Below are positions 43,639 to 53,757 of a stretch of DNA of 64,000 nt, one piece after another. Both the position numbers and the translations under genes were made by a program. Every line of letters begins with the position of its first letter. Position 1 is the first letter of the stretch. The stretch is from Azospirillum sp. RU38E (lineage in GTDB: Bacteria > Pseudomonadota > Alphaproteobacteria > Azospirillales > Azospirillaceae): the NCBI RefSeq assembly GCF_900188385.1, contig NZ_FZOI01000001.1, forward strand, positions 558,001 through 622,000, read 5' to 3'. The notes under the pieces are model-generated. The model did no database searches. It had not been told where the DNA came from and was given only the letters and a program-made list of their open reading frames with translations.

Positions 43639-46512
43639 ATGCCGGACTCCATTCCTGAGTTTTATAAAGAATCTATCGATATTTCCGAGTTATCGGCCCT
43701 GCGGTCGCGGGCCCGTGGTGATGCATCTGTGTGCTTGGAGGTGGCAGCGCTGGCTTGGTACATGCGTCATGAAAAGAAGACCTTCCTGGAAGATATACTG
43801 GAACTTCATGCATCGCTGGCCACACGTCCGTCCCTTTTGCCGGGGGGCTGGTCACACCGGATGACCTTGATCGCGGCGGAAATTATTCGCCTCAATCAGG
43901 CTCCTGACGATTCGCTTGAATTGTACGAAACTGCGCGGCGAGGCTTCGCCCAGCTATCGGATTATGTCGGTTTGGGTGATGTCTGCCTGTCCCTGGCGGA
44001 CCTGCATTTGATGTGCGGTCGTATGGCTGAAGCGAATGCCCAATCGCAAGATGCCCTGGATTTCTATCGTAAGGCAGGTGACCCAAGGCGTGAGGCGCTG
44101 GCGCTGGCGCGTATGGCTTATCAAAGCCAGTATGGCAATGCGTCGTCTGCGCTGGAGCATTGGGCGGGGATCATCACCGATGATTTTGGGGCCGATAATC
44201 CGGCCGCTGCCATGTATGCCAAGGGCTATCAGGGGGGCATTGCCTTCCAGTTCGGCCGTTTTCCGCAGGCGATCAAGGCGCTGACAGAGGCGTTTGATCT
44301 GGCCCTGACCTTGCACGCCAATTGGCTTGCTGTTCAATTGGCGAACAGCATCGGTGCAGCCTATGCCAATCTGTTCGATCTGCCGACGGCGATGGAATGG
44401 AAGGAGAAATCCTATAGTATTGCGTCATCTGTGGGCTGGCCCCTGGCTTTGGGCATCAGCTTGGCTTCACTGGCCGAGACAACAACCAGCCTGAAGGATT
44501 TTGACCGCGCGCAGAGCTATTTTGATCAGGCAACCCTTTATCTGGAGCGATTCCATAGCAGCCGGCGGCATGTGATTTTTTATAACGCGCATGGCAATCT
44601 GCTGCTGCAAATCGGTCAGGAAGAAAAGGCGCTCGGCTTGTTTGACCGGGCCCAAAAGGTCGCCGGGCAACTGGAGCAGGATGATATCCGGCTTTCCAGC
44701 CGGATCAGCAAGGCGCTGGCCCTGCATCGGTTGGCCCGGTCGGATGATGCGCGGGAACTGGCCCTGTCCACCTGCCATGAAGCGGCGGAAGCCAAGCGGC
44801 CCTATCTGGAGATCCGGGCCTTACAGGCATTGGCGGAAATCCAGCGTGCCGATGCGGGGCCGTGCCTGGAGCAGTCGATTGCAACGCTGCAGCGGGCTGT
44901 GTCGGTGGGGGACCGGTTGGACGGGTTTGTCATCCAGTCCGACTTGTTGAGCGAGCTGGCCCGCGATTACGAAGCCATTGGCGAATATCAGACGGCGCTG
45001 CATTACGAACGGCGGGCGCGGGACAGCTGGCAACGCAATTTCGACCAGCAGAATGGCGCCCGTATCCTGGCCATGCAGGTGCGTTTCGATACGGCGCGGG
45101 CCAAGGCCGATGCAGAGCATCACCGGGAATTGGCCCGATCAGAGGCGGCCCGTGCCGCCACCCTGGATGAGGCGAACCAGATTCTGGAACGGCTGGGGCA
45201 GGTCGGGCAGGAAATTACCGCCAGGCTGGATTATGAAGGCGTCTTCAAGACCATCTATGGCCATATCACGGAATTGATGCCCGCTGACTTCCTCTCCATC
45301 GGGCTGGTGGATGAGGATCGGCAGATTGTCGATGTCCGGTACCGGGTGGAAGATGGTCGGCGACTAGACCCGCGGCTGGTAGCGCTATCTGCCGATAGTC
45401 TGGTGGCGCGTTGCGCCCGCGAGAATCGGGAAATTCTATCGTGCGCGCAGGATGGCCGGCCGCCGGCCCAGGTGCCGGGTACGCGGGCGATGCATACGGT
45501 GCTGGTACGGCCGCTCACCATTGGGGATCGGGTGCTGGGGATCATTTCCGTGCAGAGTGATCAGGCCGATGCCTATGGAACGCGGGAGCGGCGGATCTTC
45601 CGGACCCTCTGCGCCTACAGCGCCATCGCCCTGTCCAATGCAGAGACCTATGATCAGCTGGAACGGGCGGTCGGCGACCTGCGGGAAGCGCTGCACCGGC
45701 TAGTGCAGCAGGAAAAGATGGCGGCCCTAGGGCAATTGGTTGCCGGTGTGGCGCACGAGGTGAATACGCCGCTGGGCGTTACCCTGTCCGCCATATCGCT
45801 GTTGCATGACAATATTCGCGCCCTTCAGGAATCGTTGGGTAATGGTGGCCTTACCCGCTCCAATCTGACTGAACATCTGCAGACCGGGCTTGAGCTTTCT
45901 TCCCTGGCCCAGCGCAATGTTGTGCGCGCCTCCGACATGATCCGCAGCTTCAAGGAGGTCGCGGTCGATCGCGGCAGCGATGACCGCCGTGTCTTTGACC
46001 TGGGGGATTATCTTCGGGAAATCGCCAATCTGATGAAGGCCAAGCTGACGGGCAGCGGCAGCCAGATCAGCCTGGATATCGATCTCATCCAGATGGACAC
46101 CTATCCAGGTGCCCTGGCGCAGACCATCACCAACCTTCTGGCCAATATTGCCGACCATGCCTATGGCCCGGATCGCGCGGGCCCCGTCCGGGTGAAGGCG
46201 CGGGAGATCAACGGCGACAAGGTGGAAATCATCATCGCGGATGAGGGGGAGGGCATGGCGGCTGATGTGCAGGCCCATGTCTTCGATCCGTTCTTCACCA
46301 CCAACCGCGCCGCCGGCCATATGGGGCTGGGACTGCATGTCGCCTATAATCAGGTGACCCAGCGGTTGGGTGGAAGCATCCATATCCAAAGCCAGCCAGG
46401 TAACGGCACGACGGCCACCATCGTCATCCCCCGTGAATTACCCCGGTTTGGCCGTCCCCGTGCGGTCTACCCGGTAGAGGCTTCCGTGGTCACTACCGTG
46501 CCCATCCGGTGA
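43639..46512 (+). CDS. Soluble TPR-GAF sensor histidine kinase
   Basis: A 957-residue protein without membrane segments. Residues about 1-480 are TPR-like helical repeats (SLELYETARRGFAQLSDYVG, NAQSQDALDFYRKAGDPRRE, GEYQTALHYERRARDSWQ), a coiled coil follows (about 490-540), then a GAF domain (about 545-690, with VLVRPLTIGDRVLGIISVQS). The H box is LGQLVAGVAHEVNTPLG with His706, and the HATPase domain has TITNLLANIADHAYG, DEGEGM and MGLGLHVAYNQ. The ATG at 43639 has an AGGAG site 7 nt upstream; a TTG at 43582 would be longer. It has no receiver domain and no regulator gene beside it. It follows the borosin gene by 151 bp, so a link to it is possible but unproven. Confidence 0.9.
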   Translation: MPDSIPEFYKESIDISELSALRSRARGDASVCLEVAALAWYMRHEKKTFLEDILELHASLATRPSLLPGGWSHRMTLIAAEIIRLNQAPDDSLELYETARRGFAQLSDYVGLGDVCLSLADLHLMCGRMAEANAQSQDALDFYRKAGDPRREALALARMAYQSQYGNASSALEHWAGIITDDFGADNPAAAMYAKGYQGGIAFQFGRFPQAIKALTEAFDLALTLHANWLAVQLANSIGAAYANLFDLPTAMEWKEKSYSIASSVGWPLALGISLASLAETTTSLKDFDRAQSYFDQATLYLERFHSSRRHVIFYNAHGNLLLQIGQEEKALGLFDRAQKVAGQLEQDDIRLSSRISKALALHRLARSDDARELALSTCHEAAEAKRPYLEIRALQALAEIQRADAGPCLEQSIATLQRAVSVGDRLDGFVIQSDLLSELARDYEAIGEYQTALHYERRARDSWQRNFDQQNGARILAMQVRFDTARAKADAEHHRELARSEAARAATLDEANQILERLGQVGQEITARLDYEGVFKTIYGHITELMPADFLSIGLVDEDRQIVDVRYRVEDGRRLDPRLVALSADSLVARCARENREILSCAQDGRPPAQVPGTRAMHTVLVRPLTIGDRVLGIISVQSDQADAYGTRERRIFRTLCAYSAIALSNAETYDQLERAVGDLREALHRLVQQEKMAALGQLVAGVAHEVNTPLGVTLSAISLLHDNIRALQESLGNGGLTRSNLTEHLQTGLELSSLAQRNVVRASDMIRSFKEVAVDRGSDDRRVFDLGDYLREIANLMKAKLTGSGSQISLDIDLIQMDTYPGALAQTITNLLANIADHAYGPDRAGPVRVKAREINGDKVEIIIADEGEGMAADVQAHVFDPFFTTNRAAGHMGLGLHVAYNQVTQRLGGSIHIQSQPGNGTTATIVIPRELPRFGRPRAVYPVEASVVTTVPIR

Positions 46513-46733
46513 ATGTCGCCCCTGTCAGGGGCGCGGCCCACCTTCTGGGGGAGGCCGCTTGCGGTGCCTGGTACATTGCCGGCCCTGGTTGGGGCTGAAG
46601 AGCCGCAAGCCCGCTGATCCAGCGGCGTCCGCCTCGCTGTCACCGCCAGGATCAAGTCTGAACGCCAGCTGTCCCTGGTGCCGTGCAGGGATGCCAAGAG
46701 GGGGCTGCTCCCGCGCGGTTAATACCGAAAACA

Positions 46734-46770
46734 AAGAAGCCGGTTTCGACATTGTCGAAACCGGCTTCTT
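46734..46770 (-). terminator. Rho-independent terminator of tRNA-Pro
   Basis: Perfect 17-bp arms (46734-46750 and 46754-46770) with a 3-nt loop; on the minus strand the stem ends in ttctttgtttt. It lies 2 bp after the tRNA 3' end. The symmetric A/T flanks would also stop plus-strand transcripts from the kinase gene. Confidence 0.88.
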
Positions 46771-46772
46771 AT

Positions 46773-46849
46773 TGGTCGGAGTAAGAGGATTCGAACCTCC
46801 GGCCTCTGCCTCCCGAAAGCAGCGCTCTACCAGGCTGAGCTATACTCCG
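46773..46849 (-). tRNA. tRNA-Pro (CGG anticodon)
   Basis: Complete 77-nt cloverleaf on the minus strand with encoded CCA. The acceptor CGGAGTA pairs with TACTCCG, the D arm is AGCTCAGCCTGGTAGAGC, the anticodon loop TTCGGGA gives anticodon CGG (codon CCG), and the T arm is GGAGGTTCGAATCCTC. CGG-start and the loop sequence are typical of bacterial tRNA-Pro. A strong terminator follows directly. Confidence 0.95.
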
Positions 46850-47030
46850 TCACTATCGCCACTGGACCGTTTTACCGGCTGCCGTTTCGCTGTCGCGTCG
46901 TCGGCGCCCCGTGGCGTGGGCGGGTGTATAGCGCTATCGACGGAGCATGGCAAGCACTAGATGCAGGTTTTTTGACAAAGGGGGTGCGCATGGCAGCATT
47001 GCGTGTTCAAGTGCCTGAAACACAAAGAAA

Positions 47031-47054
47031 AAGGCCGGGCAAATGCCCGGCCTT
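47031..47054 (-). terminator. Rho-independent terminator of the polyprenyl synthase gene
   Basis: Arms aaggccgggc (47031-47040) and gcccggcctt (47045-47054), 4-nt loop; on the minus strand the stem runs into ctttttctttg. It lies 30 bp past the stop codon at 47084. Confidence 0.85.
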
Positions 47055-47083
47055 GCACCCTCTCGAACCGATCTGTCGGGGGA

Positions 47084-48106
47084 TCAATAGTCGCGGTCGA
47101 CCACGAAATCCAGTACCTCCAGCAGGGACTGCTTCACCGGGCTGGTCGGGAACAGACCCAGCGCATCGCGGGCCATGGCGGCGTAATGGCGGGCCCGTTC
47201 CACACTGTCATGCAGGGTATTGTGCTTGGCCATCAGGGCGATGGCGCGGTCCAGGTCGCCCTCCTGCTGGTCCATCTCCTCCATGGTGCGGCGCCAGAAG
47301 CCCCGCTCCTCCTCATCGCCGCGGCGGAAGGCCAGGACGACGGGCAGGGTGATCTTGCCCTCGCGGAAATCGTCGCCGATATTCTTGCCCAGGCGGGCCT
47401 GCACGGCGGAATAATCCAGCACGTCATCCACCAGCTGGAAGGCGATGCCCAGATTCATGCCGAAGCTGCGCAGCGCCTCTTCCTCCGCCCCCTTGCGGTC
47501 GGCCACCACGGCGCCGATGCGGCAGGCGGCGGCGAACAGTTCCGCCGTCTTCGCCTTGATGACCTCCAGATAGGCTTCTTCGCTGGTTTCCGTGTCGTTG
47601 GTGGTGGTGAGCTGCAGCACCTCCCCCTCGGCGATCACGGCCGATGCGGTGGACAGGATGCGCAGCACATCCAGCGACCCATCTTCCACCATCACCTGGA
47701 AGGCGCGGGCGAACAGGAAATCACCGACCAGCACGGAGGATTTATTGCCGAACACGGCATTGGCGCTGGCCTGACCCCGGCGCAGATCGCTTTCATCCAC
47801 CACATCATCATGCAGCAGGGTGGCCGTGTGCAGGAATTCCACACAGGCGGCCAGCGCCTTGTGCCGGTCGCCCTTGTAACCGCACAGGTTGGCGGCGGCC
47901 AGCGTCAGCACCGGGCGCAGGCGCTTGCCGCCGCTGGCGATCAGATAGCCGGCCAGCTGCGGGATCAACGCCACAGGGGACTGCATCCGGGCGATGATCA
48001 GCTCATTCACGGCGGCCAGATCGTCGCTGACCAGCGACACCAGCTTGTCGAGCGCATCCGAGCCCGGCTTGCGCCGCTTGGAATCAAGGGTGGTCACGGT
48101 GGCCAC
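47084..48106 (-). CDS. ispB: Polyprenyl (octa/decaprenyl) diphosphate synthase
   Basis: Trans-prenyltransferase that elongates farnesyl diphosphate to the ubiquinone side chain. The 340-residue product has the first Asp-rich motif in TATLLHDDVVDESDLRRG, the second in IAFQLVDDVLDY, the IPP-binding GGKRLRP, and TAELFAAACRIGAVVA. The GTG start at 48106 follows GGAG at 10 nt and gives the usual family length; an in-frame ATG at 48412 would add about 100 residues of unrelated sequence overlapping the divergent DUF2007 gene. Chain length cannot be read with certainty; alphaproteobacteria mostly make Q10. Confidence 0.94.
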   Translation of the reverse strand: MATVTTLDSKRRKPGSDALDKLVSLVSDDLAAVNELIIARMQSPVALIPQLAGYLIASGGKRLRPVLTLAAANLCGYKGDRHKALAACVEFLHTATLLHDDVVDESDLRRGQASANAVFGNKSSVLVGDFLFARAFQVMVEDGSLDVLRILSTASAVIAEGEVLQLTTTNDTETSEEAYLEVIKAKTAELFAAACRIGAVVADRKGAEEEALRSFGMNLGIAFQLVDDVLDYSAVQARLGKNIGDDFREGKITLPVVLAFRRGDEEERGFWRRTMEEMDQQEGDLDRAIALMAKHNTLHDSVERARHYAAMARDALGLFPTSPVKQSLLEVLDFVVDRDY

Positions 48107-48281
48107 GGGTCGGATACTCCATACCAGACAAGCGGAAACAGGCCCGCGATTGACGGACCCCTTATGGCAGGGGAGCATAGCGGGGGAGACCGCAGGGTCA
48201 AGCCCGCGCACGCACCGATAAGGGCATGACCGCCCTGAAACTGCGGCGCAGCAGTGCCGGGCTGAACATGATGGAGAGGGA

Positions 48282-48500
48282 ATGGACATCATCTTGCGCA
48301 GCAATGACCCGGTGGCCCTGGCTTTCGCCCAGGCGCTGTTGGCTGATTCGGAGATCGCCTGTGTGCTGCTGGACCAGCATACCGCCGCCCTGGAAGGCTC
48401 CATCGGGGCCATCCCCCGGCGGCTTTGTGTCGCGGATGAGGATGCGACCGAAGCGCGGGATTTATTGCGCGCCGCCGGGCTGGCCGGGGTGGAAGGCTGA
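48282..48500 (+). CDS. DUF2007-type small protein
   Basis: A 72-residue protein of the DUF2007 (putative signal-transducing, PII-like ferredoxin fold) type: MDIILRSNDPVALAFAQALL, then IACVLLDQHTAALEGSIGAI and a terminal RRLCVADEDATEARDLL. Ribosome site ggagaggga sits just before the ATG. It is 2 bp upstream of the methyltransferase gene and co-transcribed with it, a pairing I recall from other alphaproteobacteria. The function is not established. Confidence 0.85.
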   Translation: MDIILRSNDPVALAFAQALLADSEIACVLLDQHTAALEGSIGAIPRRLCVADEDATEARDLLRAAGLAGVEG

Positions 48501-48502
48501 CC

Positions 48503-49273
48503 GTGACCGGGCGTGACATATATATAGATGTAGTGGATGCCGCTCCCGTCGCCCTGCTGGGCGGGCGGGTGACGCTGTATCTGCCGGAGAAGGGCTATCG
48601 CGCGGCCATTGATCCGGTACTGCTGGCGGCGGCTGTGCCGGCCGAACCGGGGCAGCAGGTGCTGGACCTGGGCTGCGGGGCTGGGGCGGCGTTATTGTGT
48701 CTGGCGGCACGCTGCCCCGCCGTGGGGCTGACCGGGCTGGAAATCCAGGCCGACGCGGCGCGCTGGGCCGGGGCTGGCATTGCGGCCGGCGGCTGGGCCG
48801 ACCGGGCCCGCGTGGTGCAGGGGGACGTGGCGGATATTGCCGCCGCCGGGCTGGTGCCCAACAGTTTCGATCGTGTGATGACCAACCCGCCCTTCTGGGA
48901 GACGGGGCGGCACAGCGCCTCCCCCGATGCCGGCAAGGCCACCAGCCATGGGGAAGGGGCGGGCGATCTGGCTGGCTTCATCCAGGCGGCGTTGCGCCTG
49001 TTGAAAAGTGGCGGCAGCCTGACGGTGATTTTCCCCGCCGAACGGCTGGCCAGCCTGCTGGCGCTGATGGAGGGGCGGTTTGGCGATATCGCCGTGCTGC
49101 CGCTCTGGCCCCGTGCCGGGGTGGCGGCCAAGCGGGTGATCGTGCAGGGGCGGCGCGACCGGAAATCACCCCTGCGCCTGCTGCCCGGTCTGGTGCTGCA
49201 TGGGCAGGGCCAGACCTATACGTCGGAAACAGAGGCGATCCTGCGCGATGCCGCGCCGCTACCGCTGGTGTGA
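48503..49273 (+). CDS. TrmN6-like tRNA/RNA adenine-N6 methyltransferase
   Basis: A 256-residue class I SAM methyltransferase. Motif I is VLDLGCGAGAALLCLAAR, the acidic loop GLEIQADAARWA, and the catalytic MTNPPFWE (NPPF), typical of amino-group (N6-adenine) methylases such as tRNA1Val A37 methyltransferase (TrmN6/YfiC). The N-terminal LGGRVTLYLPEKGYRAAIDP is also characteristic. The start is GTG at 48503, right after the DUF2007 stop. The exact RNA target is inferred from family resemblance. Confidence 0.88.
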   Translation: MTGRDIYIDVVDAAPVALLGGRVTLYLPEKGYRAAIDPVLLAAAVPAEPGQQVLDLGCGAGAALLCLAARCPAVGLTGLEIQADAARWAGAGIAAGGWADRARVVQGDVADIAAAGLVPNSFDRVMTNPPFWETGRHSASPDAGKATSHGEGAGDLAGFIQAALRLLKSGGSLTVIFPAERLASLLALMEGRFGDIAVLPLWPRAGVAAKRVIVQGRRDRKSPLRLLPGLVLHGQGQTYTSETEAILRDAAPLPLV

Positions 49274-49276
49274 ACA

Positions 49277-49306
49277 GGGGGCGGGCCGCTTGGTCGGCCC
49301 ACCCCC
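49277..49306. terminator. GC-rich stem-loop between convergent genes
   Basis: Arms ggggg-c-gggccg (49277-49288) and cggccc-a-ccccc (49295-49306), 6-nt loop and one mismatch. It fills the gap between the TrmN6-like gene and ccrM. There is no T-tract on either side, so its terminator role is only likely. Confidence 0.5.
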
Positions 49307-49312
49307 GAACCC

Positions 49313-50497
<1,185 letters not shown>

Positions 50498-50499
<2 letters not shown>

Positions 50500-51133
50500 A
50501 GAGAGTTAAGGCCAATTGTTGGGAAACAGGTGCAAATGAACGGCGGTGATGGGGGGTCGCACCCAGTGTTTTAATGGCCGCCCGGTGTTGTGCTGTTCCG
50601 TAACCTTGGTTCCGTTCCCAACCATATCCGGGGTATTCCAGCGCCAACTGCCCCATCATCTTGTCCCGCGTCACCTTGGCGATGATGGAGGCGGCGGCGA
50701 TGGACAGCGATAATGCATCACCGTCCACCAATGTTTGCACGGCACAGGGCAGGGGCGGGCGCTGATTGCCATCCACCAGCGCTAAGGCGGGCATTTTGCC
50801 GGTCATCGCCGCCAAACCCTCCACGGCGCGGCGCATGGCCAGGAAGGTGGCCTGCAGAATATTGATCTCATCAATCTCCGCCACGCTGGCAATGCCGACA
50901 CCATAGGGGGCGTTCTGGCAGATCAGCGCGAACAGGGCTTCGCGCTTGGCCTGTTTCACCACCTTGCTGTCATCAATGCCGGCGCACCAGTCCGGGATGC
51001 CGCCGCCACAGGGCAGCAGCACGGCGGCGGCGACCACGGGGCCGGCCAGCGGGCCGCGCCCGGCCTCGTCAACGCCGCAGACGGGGAAGGTTTCGGCATG
51101 GCCGAGGCGGATTTCATGGGACAGGTCAGGCAT
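50498..51133 (-). CDS. rnhB: Ribonuclease HII
   Basis: Degrades RNA in RNA-DNA hybrids and excises single ribonucleotides. The 211-residue product has the signature VCGVDEAGRGPLAGPVVAAA (catalytic Asp-Glu), a second Asp in IDDSKVVKQAKREAL and LVDGNQRP, and the family Ser-rich SIAAASIIAKVTRDKMM. The ATG at 51133 matches the family start; the frame extends to 51292 without homology. It lies directly upstream of ccrM on the same strand, a gene pair common in alphaproteobacteria. Confidence 0.95.
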
Positions 51134-51191
51134 GGCGCTGGTGTCGCAGAACCGCACGGCGGGCGCAAGGGGGCTTGGTTTTGGATGGCGA

Positions 51192-51205
51192 TTGCGCTGG
51201 ATCAA
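51192..51205. promoter_or_regulatory. FNR/FixK-like box upstream of hemN
   Basis: TTGCG-CTGG-ATCAA: the right half-site is perfect and the left differs at two positions from the TTGAT-N4-ATCAA anaerobox. It lies 65 bp before the hemN ATG, where activation by an FNR/FixK protein under low oxygen would fit. Confidence 0.5.
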
Positions 51206-51269
51206 AGCGCGGATATGTCGGCGGGCGCATGGTACGGCCACAATCGTTCCCTCGCTGTCAGGGCCCATC

Positions 51270-52634
51270 ATGCATCCCGATCTCGTCGCCAAATATCGTC
51301 ACCAGCGGGTTCCCCGGTATACCTCCTACCCGGCCTCCCCGCATTTCACGCCGTCGGTGACGTCGGAGACTTATCGCGGCTGGCTGGGGCGGCTGGACCC
51401 AATGTCCACCCTGTCGCTTTACCTGCATGTGCCCTTCTGCCGGACCATGTGCTGGTATTGCGGCTGCCATACCAGCGTCGTCCGCCATGAAGATCCCGTC
51501 TGGGCCTATCTGGCGGCGATGACGACGGAAATGCGCGCCGTGGCCGCCCTGCTGCCGCAGGGCGAACAGGGTGGGCCGTCGGTGCGGCATGTGCATTTCG
51601 GCGGCGGCACCCCGACCTTGATGCCGGCCGACGCCATGCGGTCGCTGATGGCGGAGATGCGCACGCGGTTCAATATCGCGCCCGATGCCGAACTGGCGGT
51701 GGAGATCGACCCGCGTACCTTGCTGCCGGAGATGATCCAGGCGCTGGGCGATACCGGTTTCACCCGCGCCTCGCTGGGGGTGCAGAGCTTTGATCCGGCG
51801 GTGCAGGCGGCCATCAACCGTATCCAGCCGCCGGGCCTGACCCGTGCGGCGGTGGAAGGGTTGCGGGGGGCCGGCATCCAGGCCATCAATCTGGACCTGA
51901 TCTATGGTCTGCCGCGCCAGACGGTGGCGAGTTGCGTTGATACGGTGCGCCAGGCGGTGGCGCTGTCGCCTGACCGGCTGTCGATCTTCGGCTATGCCCA
52001 TATGCCGGGCTTCAAGGCGCATCAGGCCCGTATCAACGAGGCGGATCTGCCCGATGCCGACGCGCGCATGGCGCAGAATTTGGCCATTGAGCAGACCTTG
52101 CTGGATGAAGGCTATGTCCGTATCGGCCTGGACCATTTTGCCAAACCGGATGATCCCATCGCGCTGGCCGCCGCAAGCGGCACGCTGAAGCGCAATTTCC
52201 AGGGCTATACCACCGATGCGGCGGATGCGCTGCTGGGTTTTGGTGCGTCGGCCATCGGGCGGCTGCCGCAGGGCTATGTCGCCAATGTGCTGCCGGTTCC
52301 GGCCTATATGAAATCGGTGGAGGATACCGGGCTGGCGGTGGCGCGCGGATATCGCATGACCCTGGATGACCGGATGCGCGCGGCCCTGATCGAACGGCTG
52401 ATGTGCCATTTCAGCGTCGATCTGGCCGAACTGGCGGCTGAACATGGCCTTCACCCGGACAGCATCATGCCGGAGGGGCCGGCCCTATCGGCGCTGTTGG
52501 CCGATGGGGTGGCGGAACTGCATGGCCACCGGATCAGCGTGCCGGAAAGCGCCCGCCCCCTGGTGCGCAGCGTGGCTGCCCTGTTCGACGCCCATCTGGA
52601 CCCGGAGGGCGGGCGACACAGCAAGGCGATTTGA
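51270..52634 (+). CDS. hemN: Oxygen-independent coproporphyrinogen III oxidase
   Basis: Radical-SAM enzyme that oxidatively decarboxylates coproporphyrinogen III in haem synthesis without oxygen. The 454-residue product starts MHPDLVAKYRHQRVPRYTSY, the HemN-specific arm, and has the CX3CX2C cluster at Cys57, Cys61 and Cys64 (VPFCRTMCWYCGCHT). FGGGTPTLM, GVQSFDPAVQAAINRIQP, NLDLIYGLPRQT and DHFAKPDDP follow in family order. These distinguish true HemN from HemW. The frame extends upstream to 50946 but homology starts at 51270. An FNR-like box precedes it. Confidence 0.96.
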   Translation: MHPDLVAKYRHQRVPRYTSYPASPHFTPSVTSETYRGWLGRLDPMSTLSLYLHVPFCRTMCWYCGCHTSVVRHEDPVWAYLAAMTTEMRAVAALLPQGEQGGPSVRHVHFGGGTPTLMPADAMRSLMAEMRTRFNIAPDAELAVEIDPRTLLPEMIQALGDTGFTRASLGVQSFDPAVQAAINRIQPPGLTRAAVEGLRGAGIQAINLDLIYGLPRQTVASCVDTVRQAVALSPDRLSIFGYAHMPGFKAHQARINEADLPDADARMAQNLAIEQTLLDEGYVRIGLDHFAKPDDPIALAAASGTLKRNFQGYTTDAADALLGFGASAIGRLPQGYVANVLPVPAYMKSVEDTGLAVARGYRMTLDDRMRAALIERLMCHFSVDLAELAAEHGLHPDSIMPEGPALSALLADGVAELHGHRISVPESARPLVRSVAALFDAHLDPEGGRHSKAI

Positions 52635-52649
52635 TAAAGGGGCGCGGGG

Positions 52650-53645
52650 TCAGGGCTGCACGAGCCAGATCAGGCCCAGGGCCAGCCCCACCAGCGCCAG
52701 TAATGACAGGGATGCGGCGGCCAGTACCCGGCCGCCGCCCTGGGCCAGACCCCGCAGGTTGATGGAAAGCCCCAGCGCTGCCATGGCCCACAGGGTCAGC
52801 AGGTGCGCACCTTCGCCCAGCGGGGCGGCCAGCCCCTCCGGCACCAGACCGGCGGCGCGCAGCCCGGCCAGGGCGGCGAAGCCGATGATGAACCAGGGCA
52901 GCAGCGCCGGGCGGCCCTGGCTGGGCAGGTTGTGGCGGCGATGCAGCAGCGTCAGGCCCAGGCTGACCGGCCCCAGCATCACCACCCGCGCCAGCTTCAC
53001 CAGGGTGGCCATATGCAGGCTGAGCGGGCCGGTCAGTGCCGTGGCGGCGGCCACCTGTGGCACGGCATAGACGGTCAGCCCCGCCAGCACGCCATAACGC
53101 AATTCCCCCATCCCCGGCAGAAACAGGGCCAGTGGCAGCAGCAGGACCGCGCCAATGCCCAGCAGGGCGGTGAAGGTCAATGCCGCCGCCACCTCCTGTT
53201 CAGAGGCGGCAACCACGGGGGCGGCGGCAGCGATGGCGCTGTTGCCGCAGATGGAATTGCCGCAGGCCACCAGCAGGGCCAGCCTGTGCCCCAGCCCGCA
53301 GCCCCGCCCGATGCCGTAACCGATCAGCAGCGACAGCCCCACCAGCAGGGCGATGCCGCCCAGCAGCAGCGGCCCGGCGGCCAGCATGGCGCGGCTGTCC
53401 AGCGTGGCACCCAGCAGCATCACCGCCAGTTCCAGGGGGCGCTTTGCCGCCAGATGGATGCCGGCTTCCAGCCCCGGCATCCGCGGCCTCACACTGCGGA
53501 TGCCGGCCCCGATCAGGATGGCCAGGATCAGCGCATCCAGCGGCAACCAATGATGCAGACCCTGGGCCGCCAGCGCCACGGTGGCAGCGGCACCCATACC
53601 AGGCAGGCTGGGCAAGGGCAGGGGGCGGGCGGATAGGGTCAGCAT
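52650..53645 (-). CDS. yeiH: YeiH-family (UPF0324) membrane protein
   Basis: A 331-residue polytopic inner-membrane protein with about 9-10 helices. Family hallmarks are AAKRPLELAVMLLGATLD, LVACGNSICGNSAIAAAAPV, and TVYAVPQVAAATALTGP with AALGLSINLRGLA near the end. Homologues have been linked to sulfite or taurine-related transport, but the substrate is not established. The ATG at 53645 gives the usual length. It is divergent from a LysR gene, the arrangement of yeiE-yeiH in E. coli, so regulation by that LysR protein is likely. Confidence 0.9.
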   Translation of the reverse strand: MLTLSARPLPLPSLPGMGAAATVALAAQGLHHWLPLDALILAILIGAGIRSVRPRMPGLEAGIHLAAKRPLELAVMLLGATLDSRAMLAAGPLLLGGIALLVGLSLLIGYGIGRGCGLGHRLALLVACGNSICGNSAIAAAAPVVAASEQEVAAALTFTALLGIGAVLLLPLALFLPGMGELRYGVLAGLTVYAVPQVAAATALTGPLSLHMATLVKLARVVMLGPVSLGLTLLHRRHNLPSQGRPALLPWFIIGFAALAGLRAAGLVPEGLAAPLGEGAHLLTLWAMAALGLSINLRGLAQGGGRVLAAASLSLLALVGLALGLIWLVQP

Positions 53646-53729
53646 GGCACAGGACCAGGGTTCGTTTTCCTGTCGGCACCCTGCGCCCCTGCTTTTAAGC
53701 AATCCAACGAATGATATTTCTTGATATAA

Positions 53730-53742
53730 TCGATAAAATCGA
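53730..53742. promoter_or_regulatory. Candidate LysR operator between yeiH and its regulator
   Basis: Palindrome tcgat-aaa-atcga in an AT-rich stretch of the 112-bp divergent spacer, 16 bp before the LysR start codon. Short dyads with T and A ends are typical LysR sites; assignment is by position. Confidence 0.5.
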
Positions 53743-53757
53743 ACGATTGGCCGATCC

